Source: Pisolithus tinctorius
Lineage: Eukaryota; Basidiomycota; Agaricomycetes; Boletales; Pisolithaceae
Assembly: GCA_024663395.1 (NCBI GenBank)
Contig: JANFAH010000041.1
Location: 547,572-611,571, forward strand
DNA length: 64,000 nucleotides
Direction of reading: 5' to 3'
Shown: piece by piece, positions 11,641-20,725 of the stretch
Position numbering within the stretch: position 1 is the first letter of the stretch
How the letters are laid out: each line of letters begins with the position of its first letter
Translations under genes and position numbers: made by a program
The notes under the pieces: model-generated
The model's input: the letters and a program-made list of their open reading frames with translations, nothing else
Told to the model about the DNA's origin: nothing
The model's database searches: none

Positions 11641-13150
11641 CATGTGCTTCGGTACCGTTTGACTTTTAACTTGACGGTTTATTGACTTGTCACTTCACAC
11701 AGCGCGGCATGTCTCGTGCACGAGATAGTTCCCAAACCCAGCTCCTTCTGGCACTAGTCCACATTCATCCAGATGCTCCAACGGAACTGTTCCATTTACT
11801 GGACAGGCTTCATCAAACCTCGTCGCTACAAGGTTCCCTTGCTGCAGTACATGACTGCTTGAAGCACTTAGACCTTGCAGGTGGTAAGTGTGTGCATTCC
11901 AAAATAGTGATATGTATGCCACTGATCTTCGTCCACTGACAGAGCAGTGTTCAGCCAGGGATGGGAAATTGCCAACCCCTCCTGCGAACCTGCAGCTGCT
12001 TCGAGTCGATACATGTGTTTGGCCAATTGTCGGTTCAAGGGATGACTGTGGTGTGTTGCATATGCTTGGTCCTGCCTTCGACGATATTCACATCTGACCT
12101 TATCAAATCTACGGCTGCAGCCATGTCTGGAGACCTGGGCCCAGCACGGAGCTCATCACCAGCTCGGCCGTCCTGTTCGCCCCTTCTACTCCCGCATTTA
12201 TTGTCATCGCCATTGTCAACACCTTCCAGCCAATTCTTACTATCTGTGCCATTCAATCAATTTACGCTGTATCAGCCTCATGGTACTGTCCAGAGGAATG
12301 CACTGGGAGATGTGGCATCTCTATCTCCATCTCCGGGTGATGCATCTCCCTCCATGGGCCTCATCACTTCGTCCGCAGCCCTCACGACACCCTCCATGGG
12401 CATGGCGACTCCATCCATGAGCATAGCATCTCCACCCGTTCCTGTCCGCGCTAAGCACCATACAGCACCCTATCAAAATCCGGTGCATGGGGCATCTGAT
12501 TCAGGTCAGGCAATTGCGGCCAGGCGGGAGTTGCGCAACAATCGGGGCAGAGGTCCAACTCGAGGGGCACTCCCGCCAAAGAAGCCTCGGAAGAAGAGGC
12601 AGACCGGACAGACCGATGGACAACAATGGGCCATCAGAACAAATGTATCCATCAGGGAATCCACCGATCTCCGAAACCTGATAGCCCTGCTAGGTTCGGT
12701 GGAAGAAAATGCGCTGGAATGGATGAGAGATGTCTCCGATCTCAATATCTCCAATTCATTCATTGATGACTCGCTGTCTTCGGTTGTCAAACGCTGCCGT
12801 GACCTCAACAAACGTAGCGTTCGCATTGACTTCACGCGAATGATCAACTTGATTCAGCTCAAGATGAAATGCCAAACGTAAGTTGCCTTTCGCAGAAGTG
12901 TAGCCTAATTTAACTTCTTTCTAGAATACATCAACGAACAAAAAAGACAATTGAGCAAATATTCCACACAGAGCTGGAGAGTGACCTTAATGTGACATAC
13001 TGCACGTTTTCAAGGTGGCATGCAGCAGGAAGCAAGTTTCTCTCTCTTGCAGCAGGGGGGACAATCTATATTCTAGTTTTGGTTGCAGGTTTGGAGCTGC
13101 GCACTGCATCAGAGAAGATGATGCCAGGATTGCAAGCAGAGATTTGTACT

Positions 13151-13677
13151 TGTTAAGTACGAGGATTGTCCGGGTTGAGACCGGACCGGAGACCGAAGCG
13201 GGCGCGAAGCCGAGGGGTCGGGGTCAGGGGGGAAGTCGAAGATACAGATGAGTGGACTGGTTGGACTTAGCGACTGAGGGTACAGCGCTATTCCCTTGCG
13301 TGGGTCTCAGTCCGAGTCCGAGGCCGAGGCGGGGTATCAGGAGATACTTAGTTGATTTCAGACTAGGGAGTACAGGCCGAGTAACTACGAGTTTATATAC
13401 CAGAAGTAGCTATAGTACGGAGACCGGTAATGCCGGTCTCGCAAGGATTGCTAAGAGGATTGGTAAGACGAGTATTAGTAACGTATGACTAAGGTAACGG
13501 AGACCGGGACGGGTGGACCGGGGACAGGACCGGGGACAGGACTTAACCGAAGTGACAGACACTGCAAAGCAGTGTCTACCGCGCTAGACCAACTGGAGAT
13601 GCGGGACAGGCGAGGCCGAGGCCGGACTGAGTGAGTGCGAGGCCGAGTCCGGCCGGGGTCGAGACATGGCTATGACA
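13151..13677 (-). repeat. 3' LTR of the retrotransposon (527 bp)
   Basis: Begins TGTTAAG and ends TATGACA on the plus strand; the other LTR is the same length and I saw no difference on reading both. It is the 3' LTR because gag-pol runs on the minus strand. Read on the plus strand it lies directly upstream of the antisense gene at 13815. Confidence 0.95.
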
Positions 13678-13681
13678 GTAT

Positions 13682-13692
13682 CCCCCTCTTAG
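13682..13692 (-). other. Polypurine tract
   Basis: On the minus strand the sequence immediately before the 3' LTR is TAAGAGGGGGATAC, a purine-rich run of the type that primes plus-strand synthesis in LTR elements. Confidence 0.65.
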
Positions 13693-13814
13693 GGGTCGAA
13701 CCCATGAGACCCCTGCGAGGATGGTGGGCTGAGTCCGAAAATCGGCTGAGTTTGAAAAATTGATACTTGTGGCTCGCTAAGCCCTTTGCGTCTTTCTCTC
13801 TCATCCTATTCATC

Positions 13815-14875
13815 ATGTCCGAATCGAGGCCGATCAGCACGACTGGCAACAACGAAGAAGGCCCGGCCGTCGTCGACTGGACCCAGGTATCGGACGATGC
13901 CATCCGGTACGACACCGACGACGAGGAGGAGACGATGAGGGCGAAGGCGAAGGAGAGAAAAAGGCGAAAGGCGGCTGAGCAAGCCCGGCGGGAGGAGCAG
14001 GCTCGGCTTGAGGCCGAGAGGGCGGCGAGGGAGAAGGCCGAAGCCGAGCGAGCAGAGAGGGAGGCCGAAGAGAAGAGGGCGCGCGAGGAGGAAGAGAGAC
14101 GGGAGGCCGAGCGTAGACACAAGGCCGAAGCCGGGAAGAGCAGTGAGGCCGGGGCCGGTGGTAATGAGACCGGGAGTGAGGTGAAGAAGGTGGTGATGGA
14201 TCCCGGGTGAGTGGTTTTCTCAAACCTGTGCGTATCCTCTTTGACAACCTTTTTAGTTGTACCCGCTGTGCCCGGGCCAACACCGTCTGCGAATTCGTCG
14301 TAGACGGCAACAAGAAGCGCGTGGCCTGTGTGCGCTGCAACTTATCGAAAGGCAAGTGCCGCTGGCCCGGGGATGGGAAAGACGCCGAGGCCGGTCCTAA
14401 GGCCGGGAGGACCGACAAGGGGAAGAAGCGGAAAGCCGAGGAGGAGAACGCCGAGGCCGGGCCCAGTACGCAAAAGCGGGCGAGGACGAGTGCGAGACCG
14501 ACCGAGGTCTTGGACCTCGATGAGTTCGAGGCCGGCGGGAGCGGGATGAAAGAGGTCGGCGCGGCCAGGTACTCGGGCTTGGAGAACAAGCTCGAGCGAC
14601 TGATCGAGGCCGCGGGGCTGATTGCCAACAACCTGGCCAGCCTTTTCGAACTCCACGAGACCGCGGTTGAAAACTCGGGTCGCATAGCCGACGCGCTCGA
14701 GTCGATACTCGACGAATCGTACGGCTTCGGGATGGCGGTATCCCCTTCGGACTCGGGCTCGTCTGAGCTCGATTCTGACGAGTTGCGCGAGGAGGCCGAG
14801 TGGTTGAAGGCCCACGGCGAAGATGAGGAGGAGGAGTCCGAAGGGGAGGACGAGAGTATGGCCGAGGCCGAGTAG
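13815..14875 (+). CDS. Antisense gene inside the retrotransposon: coiled coil plus Zn2Cys6-spaced motif
   Basis: Two exons, 13815-14206 and 14257-14875, separated by a 50-bp GTGAGT...TTTAG intron; splicing is needed to read past the stop at 14210 and gives 336 residues. Residues about 35-105 form a highly charged Glu/Arg/Ala coiled coil. The second exon begins at once with CTRCARANTVC followed by CVRCNLSKGKC. The spacing C-x2-C-x6-C-x12-C-x2-C-x6-C is that of the fungal Zn2Cys6 DNA-binding cluster. A Lys/Arg-rich stretch (KKRKAEEENAEAGPSTQKR) follows, then an Asp/Glu-rich tail. It is convergent with pol; the 3' LTR may supply its promoter. What it binds is unknown. The order differs from host Zn2Cys6 factors, where the cluster is usually N-terminal, so a cargo gene or an element-encoded regulator are both possible. 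Confidence 0.75.
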
Positions 14876-15064
14876 ACCCGTAGCGTAGTGTTTGTGTTGT
14901 TTCCTCTGCGAATGTCATGTGTCCGGCGTCCGGTGTCCGGTTCCGGTTTTGTATAGTAAGTGAGAACAAGCAAGAAAAAGAAAACAAAGTAAGTAAAGGA
15001 TCAAAGGAACACTAGATACCGATAGAAGACAGAACAGAAAACTGAGGCCGGTTGAAACCGGTCC

Positions 15065-18000
15065 TCATTGGTATGGGCCGGGTTTGTTGGGGTAGTGGGA
15101 ATGGAATTCTTGTACGAGTTCAGACGCGTTGTCTAGCTCTGTAGCGAGTACCCAGGTGGTTTCTTCATCGGTCCCCTCGTAGCCGGTCCACCGGACTAGG
15201 TATTGAAGCCAACACCGGCGACGCCGGTCGACCTTAGAGTCGAGGATTTCTGCTACCTCGAACTCTAGATCACCATCGACTTCGACAGGTGGAGGTGGTG
15301 GTTGAGTCCGGTTCGGGATGGTGTTAGGGACGGCCGGCTCGAGTTGGGAAACATGGAAGACCGGGTGGACTGCGCGCATTGAGTCCGGCAGGCGCAGTGT
15401 GAATGAGTGGGTACCGGCCTGAGCTATGACCGGATACGGTCCAAGGTTCTTTTCCGAGAGCTTCTTGGAAGGCCGAGTTGACCGGAAGTATTTGGCTTTC
15501 ACATATACCTGGTCACCGACCTTGAAGTCCGGAGCCGGCATGCGTTTAGCATCGGCCGGGCCTTGGTAGCGCTGTTGTGCGAGGGTCATCTCCTCACGTA
15601 GGTATTGGTGCAGTGAGTCTAGGTCAACTGCATAGTCACGAGCCCGAGCGGAAGTGAGATCGCGCTCCGGGTACACCGAGATGTTGGGGTGGTATCCCTT
15701 ATTAGCGAAGAAAGGGGAAACGCCGGTAGTGGCGCTAGGGGCGTTATTGTAGGCGAACTCGGCCAGAGGTAGTAGCTCGGCCCAATTGTCCTGTTGGTAG
15801 TTGCAATAGACTCGGAGATATTGTTCGAGAGTCTGGTTAGTCCGCTCGGTCTGGCCATCACCTTCGGGGTGGTAGCCCGAGGTGAAATGTAAGCGCATGT
15901 CTAAGGCCTTACCGAGTGACCGGAAGAAGTGAGACACAAACTCCGAGCCTCGGTCTGAGGTTACATGGGCCGGCACTCCGTGCTTCGAAAAGACATGGAG
16001 TAAGAAGAGTTTGGCGAGTTCTGGGGCCGTGATAGTGTCGTGGGTGGGGATGAATATGGCCTGCTTGGAAAGCCGGTCAACTACAACGAGGATGGCCGTG
16101 AAGCCGGTTGAGGCCGGAAGCTGCTCGATGAAATCCATAGAGATGGAGTTCCACGGCTTCTCCGGCACCGGGAGTTGCTTGAGGAGGCCGTAAGGCCGAT
16201 GGCGGGGAACCTTAGCCCGAGCGCAGGCCGTGCAAGAGCGGACATAGTCCTTGACGAAGGCCCTGAGGCCGGGCCAGGTGTATTCACGCCGAATGAGTTC
16301 CAGGGTTCGGTTCTGGCCAAAGTGGCCGGATAGAGGGTGGTCATGCTTAAGCCGCAAGACCCTAAGGCGGAGGTCATTTGAGTCCGGCACGTAGATCCTT
16401 CCATCAAGACGAAGGAAGCCGGTGTCGTCTACTGACCACCGGGGATCAGACATGTCGGAGAGACGGATTTGTGAGACCGGGTCGTCCGGCAGTGCGGTCA
16501 GGATATCATTATGAAGTTTCTCTATATCCATCAGTGCGACTGCTCGTAAGACCGGGTACTCTAGGTAAGTTGCGCGAAGGGAGACCGCTAGTTGCTCTTG
16601 GGTGAAGACCGGTCTCAGGTTCTGCGGGTTTACTCGAGCATAGCCGCTATCCCCCTCTTTGGGGTAGACGTCCCATCGTCTAGTTAGGGCGTCGGGCTTA
16701 GCCCCGAGCTTACCGGGCCTGAATCTAATGATCATGTTGAATTGAGACAGGAATTCCGACCAGCGAGCTTGGCGGCGGGTGAGTACTTTAGAGGTGGAGA
16801 AGTATTCGAGGTTCTTGTGGTCGGTAACAACGTCGACCGGTGAGGCCGAGCCCTCAAGATAGTGGCGCCAGGTCCGGAATGCTTCGAATATAGCAAGCAA
16901 TTCCTTGTCGTGAGTATCATAATTCAATTCCGGGGCCGTCAGAGTCCGGGAGTAGAAAGCGACCGGATGTATCTGGCCGTCGCCGCAGGTGATAGAGAGG
17001 ATGCCGGCGATGGCGTAGTCCGAAGCGTCGGTCTCGACGGTGATAGGTACCCCGGGGATGAAATGAGTTAAGACCGGTGCAGTGGTGAAGGCGGCCTTGA
17101 GGTTATTGAAAGACCGGCGGCACTCCTCAGAGAAGTTCCAAGGAGCCCCCTTGCGGGTAAGCCGAGTCAGTGGTACGACGATGTCCGAGTAATTGAAAAT
17201 GAAACGGCGGTAGAAGTTTGCGAAGCCGAGGAAGGATTGTATGTCTTTGACCTTGCGAGGCTCAGGCCAGTCGCAGATGGTCTGGACTTTTTCCTTCGAC
17301 ATCGTGAGGCCGGCAGGGGAGAGGTGGAATCCGAGGTATTCGACCGAGTCCGAGTGGAACTCGCATTTCTCCGGCTTCGCATACAGGCCGTGAAGTCGAA
17401 GCCGGCGGAGGACTTCTCGGACATGCTGCTTGTGAGACTCCCTATCTCCGGAGTAGATTAAGATGTCATCTAGGTAGACGACCACGCAGACGTCTAACAT
17501 ATCCGCGAAGATAGTATTGACGAAGCGCTGGAAGGCGGCCGGGGCATTGGTGAGGCCGAAGGGCATCACTAACCACTCATAAGATCCATACCGAGTCCGG
17601 AATGCGGTCTTCCATTCATCGCCCGGGGCAATCCGGACGAGATGGTAGGCGTGCCGGAGATCGATCTTAGTATAGATCTTGGCTCGGCTTGGTGAATCCA
17701 AGAGGTCGGAGATGAGCGGTAGCGGGTATCGGTCCTTCTTAGTGATTTTGTTGAGGCCGCGGAAGTCTACGCAAAGCCGGAGGGAGCCGTCCTTCTTTTT
17801 GACAAAGAGGACTGGCGCAGCATATGGGGAGGAAGTAGGCCGAATGAATCCGGTAGTGAGGTTTTCATCGATGAAAGTCCGGAGAGCTTGCAGCTCAACC
17901 GGGGACAGCGAGTAGATAGTGCCGAGAGGCGGGGTAGTTCCTTCTTCAAGCTCTATTTTCAGGTCGTACTCCCGGTGAGGCGGGAGTGCCGAGGCCTTGG

Positions 18001-18880
18001 CCTTGCTGAATACATCAGCGAAGTCATGGTACTCTTCCGGTACATTGGGTAAGGCCGGAGGAGGGGAAGCCGAGGCCGATCGGGCTTGAGCTGAGTCCGA
18101 GGGACGAAGCTGAAGTTGGAACTGGATGGACCCTTCTAGTTTGCAGGCGCGCACAAAAGTGGCTGCATTGATTAGGGAAACGAGAGGGGCCTTCAGAGGG
18201 GTGCGAGCCGGGGAGTCGGAGACCGGTACAGATGGCGCGAAGCCGGGTTGGTCACTAGGACCGGGGTCAGGAAGGCCGGTGGAGACCGGGCTTACAGGGG
18301 GTGTCGACGGGGTTGGCATTCCTTGTGCAGGAGTCTGGAATGTTAGACTGCCCAATACCCAATCAATCAACGGATTGTAGCGGGTGAGCCAGTCATGTCC
18401 GAGGACTATTCTACACTCAGAATCCAACGGGGCTAAATACAGGGTTACCGGGGTGACATCGCCGGACGCGAAGCGGATATTGACAACTACTGCTTGGGTT
18501 ATGGTGAAGGTGGACGTTCCATCGAAAAGCCGGAGTCGGATTGGTGAGACCGAGTAAGGGGTAAACGAGTGTTGATTAACAAACTGATTATCTATAAAAC
18601 AATGGGTGGAACCGGAGTCCACTAAAGTACGAAGCCGAGGTATTTCTGGGTTTTCTATAGTGACATACGGGGTCAATGAGTTCGGACTGGAAAGAGCGGA
18701 CGCGTTGAGACGAGCCTCCAAGTTTGCACAACCGGAGTCAACGCAGCTCCCAGATTGTGCGGAGTCCTGGGAGCCGCTACCTATTTTTTTGTCTCGGGGG
18801 TAGTACCCGAGCCCGAGGCCGGTGCGGCCTCGGTGGTAGCCGCAGCGCGAGCTTTGGCCTTTCCGGTCTTCTTGGGGCAT
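15065..18880 (-). CDS. pol: Pol polyprotein (protease, reverse transcriptase, RNase H, integrase, chromodomain)
   Basis: A 1271-codon open frame; the true protein is probably made by -1 frameshifting from gag, so the ATG at 18880 need not be used. In this frame's numbering: aspartic protease DSGSTH at 88-93; reverse transcriptase with YLDD at 469-472; RNase H starting TDASDYA near 618; integrase zinc region with H846, H853, C883, C886; and catalytic D916, D976 and E1012, exactly the D,D-35-E spacing. A GPYP motif (about 1147) and a C-terminal chromodomain at about 1206-1262 (QYLVRWTGYEG) follow. All key residues are present and no stop interrupts the frame, so it may be active. Order protease-RT-RH-IN identifies Ty3/Gypsy; the chromodomain places it among chromoviruses, which target histone-marked chromatin. 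Confidence 0.97.
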   Translation of the reverse strand: MPQEDRKGQSSRCGYHRGRTGLGLGYYPRDKKIGSGSQDSAQSGSCVDSGCANLEARLNASALSSPNSLTPYVTIENPEIPRLRTLVDSGSTHCFIDNQFVNQHSFTPYSVSPIRLRLFDGTSTFTITQAVVVNIRFASGDVTPVTLYLAPLDSECRIVLGHDWLTRYNPLIDWVLGSLTFQTPAQGMPTPSTPPVSPVSTGLPDPGPSDQPGFAPSVPVSDSPARTPLKAPLVSLINAATFVRACKLEGSIQFQLQLRPSDSAQARSASASPPPALPNVPEEYHDFADVFSKAKASALPPHREYDLKIELEEGTTPPLGTIYSLSPVELQALRTFIDENLTTGFIRPTSSPYAAPVLFVKKKDGSLRLCVDFRGLNKITKKDRYPLPLISDLLDSPSRAKIYTKIDLRHAYHLVRIAPGDEWKTAFRTRYGSYEWLVMPFGLTNAPAAFQRFVNTIFADMLDVCVVVYLDDILIYSGDRESHKQHVREVLRRLRLHGLYAKPEKCEFHSDSVEYLGFHLSPAGLTMSKEKVQTICDWPEPRKVKDIQSFLGFANFYRRFIFNYSDIVVPLTRLTRKGAPWNFSEECRRSFNNLKAAFTTAPVLTHFIPGVPITVETDASDYAIAGILSITCGDGQIHPVAFYSRTLTAPELNYDTHDKELLAIFEAFRTWRHYLEGSASPVDVVTDHKNLEYFSTSKVLTRRQARWSEFLSQFNMIIRFRPGKLGAKPDALTRRWDVYPKEGDSGYARVNPQNLRPVFTQEQLAVSLRATYLEYPVLRAVALMDIEKLHNDILTALPDDPVSQIRLSDMSDPRWSVDDTGFLRLDGRIYVPDSNDLRLRVLRLKHDHPLSGHFGQNRTLELIRREYTWPGLRAFVKDYVRSCTACARAKVPRHRPYGLLKQLPVPEKPWNSISMDFIEQLPASTGFTAILVVVDRLSKQAIFIPTHDTITAPELAKLFLLHVFSKHGVPAHVTSDRGSEFVSHFFRSLGKALDMRLHFTSGYHPEGDGQTERTNQTLEQYLRVYCNYQQDNWAELLPLAEFAYNNAPSATTGVSPFFANKGYHPNISVYPERDLTSARARDYAVDLDSLHQYLREEMTLAQQRYQGPADAKRMPAPDFKVGDQVYVKAKYFRSTRPSKKLSEKNLGPYPVIAQAGTHSFTLRLPDSMRAVHPVFHVSQLEPAVPNTIPNRTQPPPPPVEVDGDLEFEVAEILDSKVDRRRRCWLQYLVRWTGYEGTDEETTWVLATELDNASELVQEFHSHYPNKPGPYQ

Positions 18881-20160
18881 TTGTCAGCGAAGTGACCGGA
18901 CCCTCCGCAGAACATGCAGAGGTTTCCGTCTATGCGACGCTTGCGTTCCTCGGGGGTAAGCTTTCCATCTTTGCCGAGTTTGCTAGGCTCGGGCTTGGAC
19001 GAATTGCTGTTATTACTATTGCTCGGCTTCGATGAAGCCGGCTTGGACTGGGTGGAACCGGTGTTGTTGCTGCCGGTCTTGGATTTATCTTGACCGGTCT
19101 TGGGCTGGTTGTTGTTGCCGGAGCCTCCGGACTTGTTGTTGTTGCTATTGGAGGAGCTCTGGTGCTTACTCGCCCGTTGGACCTCTTCCTTGCGCTCCCA
19201 ATAGCGCGCATCTATCTCTTGGGCGAGGTGGCGGAGCTCGTGGAGTGTCCGGGGTTTGCCAACCCGGCAGACCTCGTCCTTGATTCGGTCTGGGAGTCCG
19301 GAGTAAAAGTGGTGGCGCAGCGCACCGTCTCCGTAGCCTCGGACTTGCGAAGCAAGCCGATTGAAGTCAACTACGTATTTGTTGATGCGCTGGTTATCCT
19401 TCATGTATAGATGGTCGAGCTGACTCTCGGCGTCAGCGACCGGATCGTGGGGGCCGAAGGTGGTTTGCAGCTCTAGGACGAACTCCCTCCAAGAGTCCAT
19501 CCAGAGAGGCCGGTCATCGGGGTCGTCGAGCCCGAGCAGGTCCGGCTCGAACCATTCAAGGGCCATACCTTTGAGGTACGACTGCGCGAAGATGACTTTA
19601 GCGCGGTCGGTCCTGAAAGCCCGGGGTCGGTCTTGGAAATTAAGCTCGCACTGGATAAAGAATGCGCGAAGCTTCTTTGGGTCGGTGCCATCAAAGGTAT
19701 CGGGCTCGCGTAGCTTGGTCCTGCTTGAGGACTCAGGACTAGTACGGGAGTTGCGAGCCAACAGCTTGATGGCCTTTGCGAGACTGTCGAAGACCGCGAC
19801 CGCGGGTTCGGTGTCCGGGTCTGGGAAGTCCGGATCGTCTTCCGGATCATCCTCATCCGGATTATCATCACCGGGACCATTATCATCGGGGTCATTATCT
19901 TCTGGGTGATTATCATCATCGTCGCCCGGCCCATCATCGCCGGGGTCACCCTCGGGGATGGGAGCAGTGGGACGACGTGGGGTGGGGGTATTGGATGTGC
20001 GGGCTGAGAAGCCCCTGAAAGGGCTGACGGGACCTGGGGAGCGCCTAGTGGTGCCCAAAGCAGCTAGTGCTGTTTCGCGGCGAGCCCCACTGGCTGAAGC
20101 GGAGTCGGGATTGGTGGCAGAGCGGCCACGGGGAGGTTGGAAGCGAGTCTTGGTTGCCAT
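18781..20160 (-). CDS. gag: Gag polyprotein with CCHC zinc knuckle
   Basis: 459 residues from ATG at 20160, 38 bp inside the 5' LTR. The N-terminal part is basic then very acidic (DDDDNHPED...). The centre (about 150-320) has the conserved retrotransposon gag fold region (FDGTDPKKLRAFF; SYLKGMALEWF; YVVDFNRLASQVRGYG). A long Ser/Asn/Lys-rich linker precedes a single zinc knuckle C-x2-C-x4-H-x4-C (CMFCGGSGHFADKC) near the C-terminus. It forms the particle and binds element RNA. It ends in the slippery A AAA AAA TAG that leads into pol. Confidence 0.95.
   Translation of the reverse strand: MATKTRFQPPRGRSATNPDSASASGARRETALAALGTTRRSPGPVSPFRGFSARTSNTPTPRRPTAPIPEGDPGDDGPGDDDDNHPEDNDPDDNGPGDDNPDEDDPEDDPDFPDPDTEPAVAVFDSLAKAIKLLARNSRTSPESSSRTKLREPDTFDGTDPKKLRAFFIQCELNFQDRPRAFRTDRAKVIFAQSYLKGMALEWFEPDLLGLDDPDDRPLWMDSWREFVLELQTTFGPHDPVADAESQLDHLYMKDNQRINKYVVDFNRLASQVRGYGDGALRHHFYSGLPDRIKDEVCRVGKPRTLHELRHLAQEIDARYWERKEEVQRASKHQSSSNSNNNKSGGSGNNNQPKTGQDKSKTGSNNTGSTQSKPASSKPSNSNNSNSSKPEPSKLGKDGKLTPEERKRRIDGNLCMFCGGSGHFADKCPKKTGKAKARAAATTEAAPASGSGTTPETKK
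18784..18790 (-). promoter_or_regulatory. Programmed -1 frameshift site between gag and pol
   Basis: The last gag codons read ACA AAA AAA TAG. The heptamer A AAA AAA fits the X XXY YYZ rule. Slipping back one base replaces the stop by ATA GGT AGC and continues K-K-I-G-S-G-S-Q in the pol frame, exactly what the pol frame shows. The heptamer abuts the stop codon, which can itself act as the pause. Confidence 0.75.
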
Positions 20161-20198
20161 GATGGTTTAGACCCACACAAGTGGCGAGTCTGAAATAC

Positions 20199-20725
20199 TG
20201 TTAAGTACGAGGATTGTCCGGGTTGAGACCGGACCGGAGACCGAAGCGGGCGCGAAGCCGAGGGGTCGGGGTCAGGGGGGAAGTCGAAGATACAGATGAG
20301 TGGACTGGTTGGACTTAGCGACTGAGGGTACAGCGCTATTCCCTTGCGTGGGTCTCAGTCCGAGTCCGAGGCCGAGGCGGGGTATCAGGAGATACTTAGT
20401 TGATTTCAGACTAGGGAGTACAGGCCGAGTAACTACGAGTTTATATACCAGAAGTAGCTATAGTACGGAGACCGGTAATGCCGGTCTCGCAAGGATTGCT
20501 AAGAGGATTGGTAAGACGAGTATTAGTAACGTATGACTAAGGTAACGGAGACCGGGACGGGTGGACCGGGGACAGGACCGGGGACAGGACTTAACCGAAG
20601 TGACAGACACTGCAAAGCAGTGTCTACCGCGCTAGACCAACTGGAGATGCGGGACAGGCGAGGCCGAGGCCGGACTGAGTGAGTGCGAGGCCGAGTCCGG
20701 CCGGGGTCGAGACATGGCTATGACA
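20199..20725 (-). repeat. 5' LTR of the retrotransposon (527 bp)
   Basis: Same sequence and length as 13151-13677; should carry the promoter for gag-pol transcription leftwards. Followed on its right by the GTACT target copy and the interrupted TET/JBP-like exon. Confidence 0.95.

Noticed and set aside
13834..14973. 379-residue Ser/Arg/Pro-rich frame on the minus strand
   Set aside because: Shadow of the GC-rich antisense gene at 13815-14875, which has a clean intron and a cysteine motif; the minus frame has neither.
13252..20536. Identical 78-residue frames in both LTRs (13252-13488, 20300-20536)
   Set aside because: Chance frames in LTR sequence, plus-strand only and antisense to the element; no conserved feature.
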